Of a DNA stretch of 64,000 nucleotides, positions 8,181-17,189 are shown piece by piece. How positions within the stretch are numbered: position 1 is the first letter of the stretch; each line of letters begins with the position of its first letter. The translations under genes were made by a program, and so were the position numbers. The notes beneath the pieces are model-generated. The model was not told the DNA's origin. It worked only from the letters and a program-made list of their open reading frames with translations, and did not search any database. Origin of the DNA: Actinoplanes sp. N902-109. Its GTDB lineage: Bacteria; Actinomycetota; Actinomycetes; Mycobacteriales; Micromonosporaceae. The stretch covers positions 9,115,501-9,179,500 of the forward strand of contig NC_021191.1 in the NCBI RefSeq assembly GCF_000389965.1, in the 5' to 3' direction.

Positions 8181-9458
8181 ATGTCAGCGACTTCGTCCCC
8201 TTGGGGTGGCCCGGCAGGCCGGGCTTCGGTGCCGGGCGCAGTGGGTATGCCGAGCGCCATGAATCGATCCACGGCGCCCGGCTCCGCCAGCCGGGTCGGC
8301 GCCGCCCGCCCGCAGAGCCGGGCCTACGGCACCCCGCCCGAGCAGGGGCGTGGCGACTGGCCGCCGCGCGGCGCCGGGGTCGGTCCCGGTGGTCCGGGCG
8401 GCCCGCCGCGGGGCCCCGGTGGCGGCGGTGGCGGCGGGGGCAGGTCCGGCGGCCGGCCGTACAAAGGCCGCCGCAAGCCGCACTGGGGCCGGATCGCCCT
8501 GGTGGCCGGCGCGGCCGTGCTCGTGCTCGGCCTGGTCGCGGGCATCTCGCTCTACGGCTACGCGAACGGGCTCAACGGCGACCTCAAGCGCACCGATGCG
8601 TTCGCCGACATCACCGACGGCCGCCCGGCCAAGACGGTGGACGGCGCGCTGAACATCCTGCTGGTCGGCAGCGACTCGCGGGACCCGGACGCCTCCAAGG
8701 AGACGACCAACGCCTGGCGCGCGGACACGCTGATCATCATGCACATCCCGGCCGACCACAAATCCGCCCAGCTGATCTCGATCCCGCGGGACCTGTGGGT
8801 GCAGATCCCGTCGGCCAACAACGCCGAGTGCGGCAGCGGCAGCCGCAACAAGATCAACGCAGCGTTCGCATTCGGCGGGCTGCCGCGGGCGGTGCGCACG
8901 GTCGAGTGCATGACCGACGTCCACCTGGACCACGTGCTGGCCATCGACTTCGGCGGCTTCAAGGAGGTCACCGATGCGCTCGGCGGCGTGGACCTGAAGG
9001 TCGACCAGTCCATCACGTCGATCCACAAGCCGCACCGCAGGTTCACCAAGGGCATGATGCACATGGACGGTGCCCAGGCCCTCGACTGGATCCGCCAGCG
9101 CAAGCAGTTCCCCCGCGGCGACTTCGACCGGATGCGCCACCAGCAGGAATTCCTCAAGGCGCTGATGGACAAGGCGGCCAGCAGCGGCACGCTGAGCAAC
9201 CCGGGCAAGCTCAACGACTTCCTCAAGTCGATCACCAAGGCCATCACCGCCGACCAGGACTTCTCGCTCACCGACATGGCGCTGCAGTTCCGCAGCCTGC
9301 GCGGCGACAACCTGACGTTCCTGACCAGCCCCAACAAGGGCAGCGAGACGATCGGCGGGCAGAGCGTCGTGGTCTCGGACCGGGAGAAGGCCCTCGCGCT
9401 CTACCAAGCGGTCACCGCCGACAAGGTCGACGAGTGGATGAAGGCCAATCCCAGCTGA
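8181..9458 (+). CDS. LytR-CpsA-Psr (LCP) family protein
   Basis: LCP enzymes attach undecaprenyl-linked glycopolymers to peptidoglycan outside the membrane. Residues 1-95 are a Gly/Pro-rich cytoplasmic tail, ~105-128 a single transmembrane helix, and the LCP domain begins near NILLVGSDSRDPD. Conserved elements include RADTLIIMHIP, LISIPRDLWVQIP, a central KINAAFAFGG and WIRQRKQFPRGDFDRMRHQQEFL. ATG 8181 is preceded by TAACCT ending 6 nt upstream, so the mRNA is probably leaderless. A strong terminator follows. A second LCP gene lies downstream under its own promoter. Confidence 0.93.
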   Translation: MSATSSPWGGPAGRASVPGAVGMPSAMNRSTAPGSASRVGAARPQSRAYGTPPEQGRGDWPPRGAGVGPGGPGGPPRGPGGGGGGGGRSGGRPYKGRRKPHWGRIALVAGAAVLVLGLVAGISLYGYANGLNGDLKRTDAFADITDGRPAKTVDGALNILLVGSDSRDPDASKETTNAWRADTLIIMHIPADHKSAQLISIPRDLWVQIPSANNAECGSGSRNKINAAFAFGGLPRAVRTVECMTDVHLDHVLAIDFGGFKEVTDALGGVDLKVDQSITSIHKPHRRFTKGMMHMDGAQALDWIRQRKQFPRGDFDRMRHQQEFLKALMDKAASSGTLSNPGKLNDFLKSITKAITADQDFSLTDMALQFRSLRGDNLTFLTSPNKGSETIGGQSVVVSDREKALALYQAVTADKVDEWMKANPS

Positions 9459-9470
9459 TCAAGAATCGGG

Positions 9471-9515
9471 CAAAGGACGCGGCACGGCAGTTATCGCCAC
9501 CGCGTCCTTTGTTTT
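9471..9515 (+). terminator. intrinsic terminator between the two LCP genes
   Basis: CAAAGGACGCGG (9471-9482) and CCGCGTCCTTTG (9500-9511) form a perfect 12-bp stem, with a small inner GGC/GCC stem, followed by TTTT (9512-9515). It is one of the clearest rho-independent terminators in the window. Confidence 0.92.
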
Positions 9516-9594
9516 AACAATGCAAGGCCTCGCGGGGTTTGGAAGTTGAACGTACAGTGACTCCCGCCGTTGATCCCCGGACCTTGGAGCGCGC

Positions 9595-10779
9595 ATGTCC
9601 GTCCATACCTCCCGACGCCCGCCGGCGCTGGACAAGGACGGATTTCCGACCCGCGACCACCCGTCCGGCCCGCTGCCCAAGAACCGGCGGAAGAAGCGCA
9701 AGGACCCGCTGTGGGCCAAGCTGACCGTCGCATTCGGGGCGGTCCTGCTGATCACCAGCGGCGCCGGGGTGGCCGGCACGAAGTGGATCGTCAGCAGCGC
9801 CAACGGTGCGGTCACCCAGCAGAACCTGCTCGGCGGTAACCAGAAGACGGCCACCGAGGGTGGCGGCGACCTCAAGGGTGCGGTCGACATCCTGCTGATG
9901 GGGGTGGACGCGCGGAAGCGCTGGGCGGTCGACGACCTGCGCTCCGACACGATCATCGCGCTGCACATCCCGGCCAGCCACGACCAGGCGTACCTGGTCT
10001 CGATCCCCCGCGACACCGAGATGCAGGTGCCCGCGTTCCCCAAGGCCAAATATGCCGGTGGGGTCGCGAAAGCGACCGAGGTCTTCTTCCACGGCGCGCA
10101 GAACGGTGGCGGCTGGGCCGGCGGGGCGCAGCTGATGGCCGAGACCATCAAGGCCAACACCGGGATGACCTTCGACGGTGCGGCGATCATCGACTTCAAC
10201 GGCTTCAAGAGCGTCATCGACGCGCTCAAGGGCGTGCACATGTGCGTCGACCAGCGGGTCAAGTCGCACCACATGCAGCTGGTCAACGGCAAGCCGATGT
10301 ATCTCGCCGAGGCGCGCAAGGCCTCCGGCACCAAGAAGGACATCTGGTACGACCCGGGTTGCCAGGACCTGGAGGGCTGGCAGGCGCTCGACTACGCCCG
10401 GCAGCGCTACGGCCTGAAGAACGGTGACTACGACCGGCAGCGCCACCAGCAGCAGCTCATCAAGGCGATCGCCAAGAAGGCGTCGACCAGCGGTGCGCTG
10501 ACCAACCCGGTCAAGGTGAACAGCCTGATCAAGGCGGCCGGCGACGCTTTCGTACTGGACACCGGGAACGTGCCGATCGCCGACTTCATCTTCGGGCTCA
10601 AGGGCGTGGCGGCCAACGACATGGTGCTGCTGCGCACCAACAACGGCACGTTCGCGGGCAACAGCAACGGCCGCGAGACGATCACACCCAAGAGCATGGA
10701 GATGTACAAGGCCGTCAAGCAGGACAAGCTGGCCCAGTTCATCTTGTCGAACCCGGACGTCATCGCGAACGAGAAGTAG
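9595..10779 (+). CDS. LytR-CpsA-Psr (LCP) family protein, second copy
   Basis: A 394-residue paralogue of the preceding LCP protein. It has a shorter basic N-terminal tail, one membrane helix at about residues 42-64, then the LCP core (DILLMGVDARKRW, SDTIIALHIPASHDQAYLVSIPRDTEMQVP, YDRQRHQQQLIKAI). It probably ligates wall teichoic-acid-like or arabinogalactan-type polymers; which polymer is unknown. ATG 9595 has GGAG about 8 nt upstream. TACAGT near 9552 may be its -10 element, so unlike its neighbour this gene seems to have a leader. Confidence 0.93.
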   Translation: MSVHTSRRPPALDKDGFPTRDHPSGPLPKNRRKKRKDPLWAKLTVAFGAVLLITSGAGVAGTKWIVSSANGAVTQQNLLGGNQKTATEGGGDLKGAVDILLMGVDARKRWAVDDLRSDTIIALHIPASHDQAYLVSIPRDTEMQVPAFPKAKYAGGVAKATEVFFHGAQNGGGWAGGAQLMAETIKANTGMTFDGAAIIDFNGFKSVIDALKGVHMCVDQRVKSHHMQLVNGKPMYLAEARKASGTKKDIWYDPGCQDLEGWQALDYARQRYGLKNGDYDRQRHQQQLIKAIAKKASTSGALTNPVKVNSLIKAAGDAFVLDTGNVPIADFIFGLKGVAANDMVLLRTNNGTFAGNSNGRETITPKSMEMYKAVKQDKLAQFILSNPDVIANEK

Positions 10780-10794
10780 CTCTACGCTGGAAAC

Positions 10795-11130
10795 GTGTTC
10801 GGACCCCAGGTACCCAGCGTGACCCCGGCCGAGGTCGAGCCCACGGCCTACCTGCTCGACGTGCGCGAGCCCGACGAGTGGACGGCGGGCCATGCGCCCG
10901 ACGCCCACCACCTGCCGATGATGGAGGTGCCGGCGCGGATCGCCGAGATCCCGGCCGACACCGAGGTCGTGGTCGTGTGCCGGTCCGGCGGGCGGTCCGG
11001 GCAGGTCGTCTCGTACCTCATGGGCAACGGCTGGGACAACGTGCGCAACCTCGACGGCGGCATGCAGTCCTGGGCCGCCCAGGGGCGCGACATGGTCAGT
11101 GAGAACGGTCAGCCGGCCCGCGTGCTGTGA
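10795..11130 (+). CDS. rhodanese-like domain protein
   Basis: A single-domain rhodanese of 111 residues. The active-site loop CRSGGRS has the catalytic Cys at residue 62, and LLDVREPDEWTAGH is the CH2A-type motif. Such proteins transfer sulfane sulfur, but the acceptor is not evident. GTG 10795 follows TACGCT by 6 nt with no RBS (leaderless). The stop overlaps the next start by 4 nt, forming a two-gene operon with the phosphodiesterase. Confidence 0.92.
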   Translation: MFGPQVPSVTPAEVEPTAYLLDVREPDEWTAGHAPDAHHLPMMEVPARIAEIPADTEVVVVCRSGGRSGQVVSYLMGNGWDNVRNLDGGMQSWAAQGRDMVSENGQPARVL

Positions 11131-11921
11131 CCCGTCCGCTCGTCTTCGCGCATCGCGGCGGCGCCGACGCGCTGCCGGAACACACCCTCGCGGCCTATCT
11201 GCGCGCGCTTGACGAGGGCGCCGACGGGGTCGAGTGCGACGTCCGGCTGACCCGCGACGGGCATCTGGTCTGTGTGCACGACCGCCGGCTCAACCGCACC
11301 TCCAACGGCAGCGGGCTGGTCAGCACCAAGACCCTGGCCCAGCTGGAGGAGCTCGACTTCGGCTCGTGGCACGCCGCAGCGGCCACCATCGAGGAGCTGA
11401 CGCTGGAGCACACCCAGCTGCTCACGTTGGAGCGCCTGTTGACTGCGCTGCGTGATCTAGGCCGTCCCGTCCGGTTACTGATCGAGACAAAGCATCCGTC
11501 ACGCTACGGCGGCGAGGTCGAGCGTCAGCTGGTCACGATGCTCCGCAAGTTCCAGCTCGCCGAGCCGGCCCCGGGCGACCCGCTGCACGTGACGGTGATG
11601 TCGTTCTCGGCGCTGGCGCTGCGTCGCATCCGGGCCCTCGCCCCGGCTCTGCCGACGGTGTATCTGCTGGAGATCATGCCGCCCGGGGTGGGCGCCGGGC
11701 GGTTGCCGTTCGGGGCCCGGGTCGCCGGCCCGAGCGTGTCCCTCCTCCGGTCGCGCCCGGCCCTGGTCCGCAACTTCCGGACGGCGGGCCGGCAGACCTA
11801 TGTGTGGACCGTGAACGACGAGGCGGACATCGACCTGATGATCGCTCAGGGTGTTGACGGGATCATCAGCGACCGGCCACGCTTCGTGATCGAGAAGTTG
11901 AGGGACGCACCTGAGGTGTGA
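11127..11921 (+). CDS. glycerophosphodiester phosphodiesterase
   Basis: A 264-residue GDPD-family TIM barrel hydrolysing glycerophosphodiesters to glycerol-3-phosphate and an alcohol. The family's FAHRGGADALPEHT (catalytic His 9), VECDVRLTRDG and VCVHD motifs are present, and the C-terminal VWTVNDEADID with GVDGIISDRP is diagnostic. There is no signal peptide, so it is cytoplasmic, unlike secreted GlpQ. GTG 11127 overlaps the rhodanese stop by 4 nt. Confidence 0.94.
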   Translation: MTRPLVFAHRGGADALPEHTLAAYLRALDEGADGVECDVRLTRDGHLVCVHDRRLNRTSNGSGLVSTKTLAQLEELDFGSWHAAAATIEELTLEHTQLLTLERLLTALRDLGRPVRLLIETKHPSRYGGEVERQLVTMLRKFQLAEPAPGDPLHVTVMSFSALALRRIRALAPALPTVYLLEIMPPGVGAGRLPFGARVAGPSVSLLRSRPALVRNFRTAGRQTYVWTVNDEADIDLMIAQGVDGIISDRPRFVIEKLRDAPEV

Positions 11922-12006
11922 CAACCGCCACTCCGTCGCTGATTATCGGCAAGATCCACACGAACCGCTCTGCCCAAAACGCCGGATCCGAGGCAGACTC
12001 GCAGAC

Positions 12007-13086
12007 ATGCCGGACGGACCCGACTACACCGCGCTGACGCGGGGGCAGATCGCGCTCCTCGACCGGATCACCGCGGGCGAGACCGGTCTCCCCGTGCTCA
12101 ACCAGATCGTCGGGCTGGCCCAGGTCGTGCTCGGCGCCGGCGGTGCGGAGTTCATCGAGCATGCGGCCGACCACGGCCGGGTCGTCGCCGCCTGCGGCTC
12201 GTGCGAGAGCGCCCTGGGCCGCCGGGTGGGCCGCGACGCCCCGCTGCTGCCGCTGTCCATGCCCTGCCGGGCCGGCGACCGGGTGGTCGGCACGCTGCAC
12301 GTCCCGTTCGAGGGCAGCCCGGCCGCCGAGCACCACGCCGTCCTGGAGCTGCTGGCGGCCTTCGTCGGGCACTTCTACAGCGCCCGCCACCAAGCCGCCC
12401 CGCCCACCGAGGACCGCGACTTGTTCGTCGCGGTCACCAGCCACGAGTTGCGCACCCCGGTGACCGTGATCAAGGGCTATGCCGACACGCTGACCAACCA
12501 CTGGGAGTCGCTGGGCGAGGACGGCCGCCGCGAGGCCGTGCGCGTGGTCGGCGCCCGGGCCGGTGAGCTGGCCCGGCTGGTCGACCGGCTGCTCGCCGCC
12601 ACCAGCGACGACGGCGAGGTGACCGGTGCCCCGCCCGGTCCGTTCGACCTGGTCGAGGCGCTGCGTTCGGCGGTCGGTGAGCTGCCCGCGGCGCTGCGAC
12701 GCCGGCTCGTGCTCGACGAGCTGCCTATCGAGCTGCCCAAGGCGTTCGGCGACCGCGAGTCGCTCGCCACGGTGCTCACCGAGCTGTCCACCAACGCCGA
12801 CAAGTACTCACCCGCCGACACCGAGGTGACCGTCACCGCGGAAGCCGACGACACCACCGTCATCCTCCGGGTGGCCGACCGCGGCGTCGGGGTCCGGCCC
12901 GAGCACGTCGAGCTGGCCTTCGAGCGTTACTGGCAGGGCGAGCCCGGCAGCACCGGGCGCAATCCCGGCGCCGGGCTCGGCCTGTATCTCGTCCGCCGGA
13001 TCGTCGAGCGGCAGCGCGGCTGGGTCTCGCTGCGCCCGCGTCCGGGTGGAGGCACGGTCGTGGAGGTCCGCTTCCCCCGTGCCTAG
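12007..13086 (+). CDS. orphan sensor histidine kinase with N-terminal GAF-like domain
   Basis: A 359-residue soluble kinase. Residues ~15-130 look like a GAF-type sensor with a Cys pair (ACGSCESA) that could bind metal or sense redox; this is inference. The HisKA domain has phospho-acceptor His 146 in SHELRTP, and the ATPase domain has N, G1 and G2 boxes (LSTNADKY, DRGVGV, GAGLGLYLV). No transmembrane segment or adjacent response regulator is present. ATG 12007 lacks a convincing RBS; CAGACT lies 7 nt upstream. Confidence 0.9.
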   Translation: MPDGPDYTALTRGQIALLDRITAGETGLPVLNQIVGLAQVVLGAGGAEFIEHAADHGRVVAACGSCESALGRRVGRDAPLLPLSMPCRAGDRVVGTLHVPFEGSPAAEHHAVLELLAAFVGHFYSARHQAAPPTEDRDLFVAVTSHELRTPVTVIKGYADTLTNHWESLGEDGRREAVRVVGARAGELARLVDRLLAATSDDGEVTGAPPGPFDLVEALRSAVGELPAALRRRLVLDELPIELPKAFGDRESLATVLTELSTNADKYSPADTEVTVTAEADDTTVILRVADRGVGVRPEHVELAFERYWQGEPGSTGRNPGAGLGLYLVRRIVERQRGWVSLRPRPGGGTVVEVRFPRA

Positions 13087-13164
13087 GGGGATGTCCCGCG
13101 GCGCAGGGGATCGCCGGGCCGCGGTCGGTCATGCCGGGAGACCCAGCCGCTAGGCTGGTTCGCC

Positions 13165-14049
13165 GTGAGCAAGCGTCGAAAGAACCCCCGGGCCGCCGAC
13201 GCGGCGCCCAAGCGCGAGAAGATCAAGGACATCTTCGTCGCCCGGCCGTTCGAGGGCCTGGCCGACGAGACCGAGTGGATCGCGCTGCGCGAGCTGGTCC
13301 CGGCCGCTTCCGCGCCGTTGGCCCTCAAGCCCGAGATCATCGAGGAGTACGGCGACCGCCCGGTCACCCTCTCCACGGTGCTCCCGATGGCGTGGCCCGC
13401 GATGACCCGCCAGGACGGCCGGGTCTTCGTCGGCCTGCAGCGCCACGTGCAATCCGGTGACGTGTCGCGCGACATCGCGGTGGCGATCCTGCGCGCCCTG
13501 CAGACCACGCCGGGCGACACCGTCTCGGTGCCGGCGCTGCCCGGCCCGGGCGTACGGCTGCAGGACGTCCTCGCGGACGGCCCGCTCGACATCACCATGC
13601 ACGAGGGCTTCGAATACTGGCTCGACGAGCAGCAGATCGAGGACCCCAACGTGAAGGCGTCGCTGGAGCGGGCGAACGCCTCGATCTACCCGACCGTGCG
13701 GATGTCCGCGGCCCACGCGGCCTACTGGTGCCGGGTGCCGGACAAGGCCCACGTGCGCTGGGTGCTGCCGGAGCCCGAGGACACCGCGCTGGACGCACTG
13801 GCCCGGCTGTCCGCAGCGGGCGACCTGCTGCTCGGTGAGGGCACCAAGTTCGCCGGCATGTTCCGGGCGCACGGCCTGCTGGTGCCGGTCTGGGACCTGC
13901 CGGGCGAGCCGGAGGCCGCCGAGTGGGAGGCCCCGGTCGCCGACTTCGCCAAGCGCTATGCCGACATCCTCGCCGAGACCGGCCCGCTGGACGCCGCCGC
14001 CCGGCGTGCCAAGCAGGGACTGGTGGGGCGACAGCTCACTTTGCGCTAG
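13165..14049 (+). CDS. DUF5926 family protein
   Basis: A 294-residue protein of unknown function conserved in actinomycetes. The family core is recognisable: RPFEGLADETEWIALRELVP, VLPMAWPAM, GDVSRDIAVAILRALQT and FRAHGLLVPVWDLP. As I remember them, Streptomyces members carry an N-terminal SEC-C zinc motif; here it is replaced by a short basic tail without Cys. GTG 13165 is preceded by TAGGCT ending 8 nt upstream, suggesting a leaderless mRNA. A clean terminator follows. Confidence 0.85.
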   Translation: MSKRRKNPRAADAAPKREKIKDIFVARPFEGLADETEWIALRELVPAASAPLALKPEIIEEYGDRPVTLSTVLPMAWPAMTRQDGRVFVGLQRHVQSGDVSRDIAVAILRALQTTPGDTVSVPALPGPGVRLQDVLADGPLDITMHEGFEYWLDEQQIEDPNVKASLERANASIYPTVRMSAAHAAYWCRVPDKAHVRWVLPEPEDTALDALARLSAAGDLLLGEGTKFAGMFRAHGLLVPVWDLPGEPEAAEWEAPVADFAKRYADILAETGPLDAAARRAKQGLVGRQLTLR

Positions 14050-14054
14050 CTGAT

Positions 14055-14076
14055 GTCCTCCCCTGGAGGACTTTTT
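14055..14076 (+). terminator. intrinsic terminator after the DUF5926 gene
   Basis: GTCCTCC (14055-14061), loop CCT, GGAGGAC (14065-14071) then TTTTT (14072-14076): a perfect 7-bp stem with a U-run. About 140 nt without a recognisable gene separate it from the arcA stop. Confidence 0.92.
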
Positions 14077-14214
14077 GCCGGGGACGCGCTGAACACAGAC
14101 GTGTGGCTGCCGCAGCACCAGCCACATTGGAGTGCTCGCGCGTCCTCGGTCTGCACAAGTTCCGCGACCCGGGGCTGACGGACGACGGGTCGGCGTCCCG
14201 GGGATGGCGATCTC

Positions 14215-15435
14215 TCACGTCAAGGGCTCGTGACCGAGCGGTGCCCGCTCGACGGGGCAGGACATGCAGCGCGGGCCGCCCCGCCCGGAGCCGAGCTCGG
14301 AGCCGCTGATCGCGATCACCTCGATGCCCGCGCGTTCGAGCTGGGCGTTGGTCTCGACGTTGCGTTCGTACGCGACGCACAGCCGGGGTGCCAGCGCGAG
14401 CGTGTTGTTGCCGTCGTCCCACTGCTCGCGCTCGGCGGTCACCGGGTCGAGACCGGTGTCGATGATCCGTAGCCGGTCGATGCCCATGGCCTCGGCTGCC
14501 GCGTCCACGAACGGCCGCGCCGCGCCGACCTGCGGCTCACCGTCGAAGCCGGCGGTCACGGGGTAGGCCTGCAGGGTGTCGGCGATGTTGGGATACATCA
14601 CCACGGCGTCCACATCAACCATGGTGCAGACGGTGTCGAGGTGCATGGTGGCGCGTTCCTGAGCGATCGGCACCGCGAGGATGGTGTGGGCCAGCCCGGC
14701 CGCGAAGACCCGGCGGGCGAGCCGCTCGGCACCGGCCGGGGTGGTCCGCTCGCCCACCCCGATGGCGAGCACGTCCGGGGCGAGCAGCAGCACATCGCCG
14801 CCCTCCACGTTCTCCAGCGCCGGGGTGTAGAGCAGCTCGGTGCCGGCGAAGCGCGGGTGGTGGGTGTAGATGGCCCGGGTCAGGGTGGTCTCGCGGCCAC
14901 GCGCGGGCATCGCCAGGCTGGTCACGGCGACCTGGTCGCGCACCCAGACCGAGGAGTCACGGGTGAACAGCAGGTTGGGCAGCGGGTCGATGACGAAGGC
15001 GTGCCGGTCCATGAGTTCGTAGACCAGCCCACCCGGCTTGCCCGGCCCGGGTTTGACCTCTTCGTGAGCCAGTCCGGCGGTGAGCACCATGGCCAGCTCC
15101 CGCGGGTCCAGGTCGGTCAGGTGCGCCTCGACCCGGCCACGCAGGTTGTCGCCGAGCCGCGGGTCGGCCAGCACACTGCGGGTCAGGGCCGCCCGCGCCT
15201 CGGGCACCGCAAGCGTCTGCTCGAGCAGCTCACCCAGATAGAGCACCTCCACGCCGCGGTCACGCAGCGCCTGGGCGAACTTGTCGTGCTCCTCCTGTGC
15301 CCGGCCGACCCAGGGGATCGCATCGAACAGGAGGGAGTCGTTGTTCCTCGGCGTCAGGCGGGCCAGCTCGGCACCGGGCCGGTGCAGCATGACCGTTGCG
15401 AGCCGGCCCACTTCACTGTCGACATAGGGAGCCAC
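14215..15435 (-). CDS. arcA: arginine deiminase
   Basis: A 406-residue enzyme hydrolysing L-arginine to citrulline and ammonia. The N-terminal MLHRPGAELARLTPRNNDSLLFDAIPW, the TRDSSVWV segment, the catalytic His region (MHLDTVCTM) and the C-terminal nucleophile in GGPRCMSCP are all intact. No arcB, arcC or arcD is adjacent, so it is not in a standard arginine-fermentation operon. GTG 15435 follows TAGGCT (15447-15442) by 6 nt without an RBS. A TTGACA hexamer occurs on the same strand about 110 nt further upstream, without a clear -10. Confidence 0.96.
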   Translation of the reverse strand: MAPYVDSEVGRLATVMLHRPGAELARLTPRNNDSLLFDAIPWVGRAQEEHDKFAQALRDRGVEVLYLGELLEQTLAVPEARAALTRSVLADPRLGDNLRGRVEAHLTDLDPRELAMVLTAGLAHEEVKPGPGKPGGLVYELMDRHAFVIDPLPNLLFTRDSSVWVRDQVAVTSLAMPARGRETTLTRAIYTHHPRFAGTELLYTPALENVEGGDVLLLAPDVLAIGVGERTTPAGAERLARRVFAAGLAHTILAVPIAQERATMHLDTVCTMVDVDAVVMYPNIADTLQAYPVTAGFDGEPQVGAARPFVDAAAEAMGIDRLRIIDTGLDPVTAEREQWDDGNNTLALAPRLCVAYERNVETNAQLERAGIEVIAISGSELGSGRGGPRCMSCPVERAPLGHEPLT

Positions 15436-15786
15436 GGGTTGAGCCTATGACCCGCTGGGGTACTTGGCGCGCTGTGCGCAGTTGTCTGCCCTGGTGGAGC
15501 CGGCATTTGTCATCTACTGTCCGCATCAGTCAAGTGACGTTGTGTCAAGATCCGGGACACAGCTGCAGACAAGCTAAGGGTCGGCTAACTTGGCGGAGGA
15601 AGTTTCGGATTCCAGGGGAGCCCTAGGTCGTGTGATGCACCATACGGAAAAACACCTTGTGCGTGAATGCGGCATTCATCCCCACTCATTCCGCTTTCTT
15701 TCCGGTCCGACGACTTGCTTGAGTACCGGGTCCGACACGTACCGTAGTGGAAAGAGAGCCCGATGGACCTTTTGCCGGAGGTCGCA
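15436..15786. other. 351-bp divergent intergenic region between arcA and the NERD gene
   Basis: There is no supported gene here. The arcA end holds the TAGGCT -10-like hexamer (15442-15447). Near 15550, TGTGTC and GACACA form a 6-bp inverted repeat overlapping a minus-strand TTGACA. On the plus strand, TACCGT near 15741 with TTGAGT about 15 nt upstream may be the NERD-gene promoter. The G+C content is lower than in the flanking genes. Confidence 0.5.
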
Positions 15787-16521
15787 GTGACTGTCTTCCC
15801 CGCCCGCCCCGCCCTGCCCGCGTCCCACCGACCATCGACCGCTGTCGAGCCGCACCGTGCCGCACCGCCCGCGGCACTGGAGCCGGCCCGGCCCAGCCCG
15901 GTCGAGTGGGCCCGCCGCCGCCGCGCCGACCGTGACGCCCGTCGCCTGGAGGCCGCCGGCGCCCGTGCGCTGACCCGCCTCGACCGCCTCGGACCCGCCT
16001 GGCACATCGTCGACTGGCCCCGCACCGACTCCCTGGGCTACGAGCACGAGACCAGCGACGACCGCGCGGGCTTCCTCGCGATCGGCCCCGGTGGCGTCTA
16101 CGCCGTCACGGTGGCCGACCACGGGCGCGCCCGGGTGCTGATCGCCGGTGACGTCGTGCAGATCAACGGAAAGCGTCCGGCGTACGTCGCCGAGGCCCGC
16201 CGGGACGCACGCCGCGCCGGCAAGGCCATGAGCGCTGCCGTCGGCCTGACCGTGCCGGTCACCCCGGTGCTCGCGTTCGTGGGCTCCGGTGTGATCAGCG
16301 TGCACGGCCTGCCCAAGGACTGCCTGGTCGCCACGCACAAGGAACTCGACCGCCTGCTGATCGCCGGTGGTGCCCGGATCTCGCCGGCCACCGCCAGCAA
16401 GTTGTCGGCCGTGGCTCAGCACCCCGCCACCTGGGCAAACGCCCCGTACCGCCCGGCTGGCGACTACCGTTGGTCCCCGCAGGGCCAAACGGCCGCTGAC
16501 AACCGGGCGACCCGCCGGTAA
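15787..16521 (+). CDS. NERD (nuclease-related) domain protein
   Basis: About 244 residues. The N-terminal 60 are Pro/Ala/Arg-rich, and the NERD-like core runs from WHIVDWPRTDSLGYEHETSD through FLAIGPGGVYAVTV, VLIAGDVVQINGKRPAY and VTPVLAFVG. NERD domains resemble restriction-enzyme folds, but this copy lacks an obvious complete D-ExK site, so nuclease activity is doubtful. The start is GTG 15787 with GGAGG 5 nt upstream. ATG 15763 is an alternative without a good RBS. A strongly folded segment follows. Confidence 0.75.
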   Translation: MTVFPARPALPASHRPSTAVEPHRAAPPAALEPARPSPVEWARRRRADRDARRLEAAGARALTRLDRLGPAWHIVDWPRTDSLGYEHETSDDRAGFLAIGPGGVYAVTVADHGRARVLIAGDVVQINGKRPAYVAEARRDARRAGKAMSAAVGLTVPVTPVLAFVGSGVISVHGLPKDCLVATHKELDRLLIAGGARISPATASKLSAVAQHPATWANAPYRPAGDYRWSPQGQTAADNRATRR

Positions 16522-16569
16522 CGTTCCTTCCGATGCACCGCTTGCCGCCGAGGGTTGACGGAAGCGACG

Positions 16570-16624
16570 CCGGCCGGACACTCGAAGTGTCGAGACTCCT
16601 CGTCTCGTGCGTCGGTCCGGCCGG
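16570..16624 (+). other. three-way-junction RNA fold upstream of the PAS gene
   Basis: CCGGCCGGAC (16570-16579) pairs perfectly with GTCCGGCCGG (16615-16624). Inside it are two more hairpins: ACACT-CGA-AGTGT (16578-16590, sharing two bases with the outer stem) and CGAGAC-TCCTC-GTCTCG (16591-16607). The structure lies 49 nt after the NERD stop and 46 nt before the PAS start. It could be a terminator, a 5'-leader element or an undescribed structured RNA; I do not recognise a known riboswitch. Confidence 0.6.
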
Positions 16625-16669
16625 AGTCATGTCGGCTCAGGTGGCAACCAGGATTACAGGGAGGTGCGG

Positions 16670-17140
16670 GTGGCGCACGTAGAGCTCTCACTCTCGGGAG
16701 CGTTCGTGCCCCAGGCGCGTACGCCGGTCGAATCCGAGTTCGTCTCGAACATCGACCGGTGGGCCGCCACCGTCTGGCAGGCCGCCGAGCCATGCCTGGT
16801 CATGGATCTGCAATCGACCGTCGTGGCGGTGTCCCCCGCGGGCAGCGAGCTGCTCGGGCTGGGCAACGCGGCTGACGTGGTCGGCAAACCGCTGCTGGGC
16901 GGCGAGGGCATGCTGCGGCTGATCGACTTCACGGCCGCCGGGGGCAGCCTCAGCGATCAGGAGATCGAGAAGATCCCGCCGCTGCTGGCACTCACCTCGG
17001 AGCGGCTGGCGCGTGGCCTCATGCGCATCCAGCCGCCGGGGGACGAGCGACACGTGACCGTGGACGCCATCGCCACTCCGCTGATGGAGAACGACCGGGT
17101 CATCGCCAGTCTCACGTTCTTCTCCGCGATCCGGTACTGA
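16670..17140 (+). CDS. single PAS-domain protein
   Basis: A 156-residue protein. Residues ~25-110 form a PAS fold (WAATVWQAAEPCLVMDLQSTVVAVSPAGSELLG), with AIATPLMENDRVIASLTFFS as the last strands. There is no output domain, so it may bind a ligand and signal through a partner. GTG 16670 is chosen because GGGAGG (16659-16664) lies 5 nt upstream. The folded leader described above would be at the 5' end of its mRNA if transcription starts upstream. Confidence 0.78.
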   Translation: MAHVELSLSGAFVPQARTPVESEFVSNIDRWAATVWQAAEPCLVMDLQSTVVAVSPAGSELLGLGNAADVVGKPLLGGEGMLRLIDFTAAGGSLSDQEIEKIPPLLALTSERLARGLMRIQPPGDERHVTVDAIATPLMENDRVIASLTFFSAIRY

Positions 17141-17189
17141 TCGGCCGTTCGTGTGGCGTTGAACGCACTCGTCACCCATTGGGGTTAAC

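Noticed and set aside
15550..15580. TTGACA on the minus strand as the arcA promoter
   Set aside because: No -10 hexamer lies at 16-19 bp, while TAGGCT right before the arcA GTG fits the leaderless pattern better.
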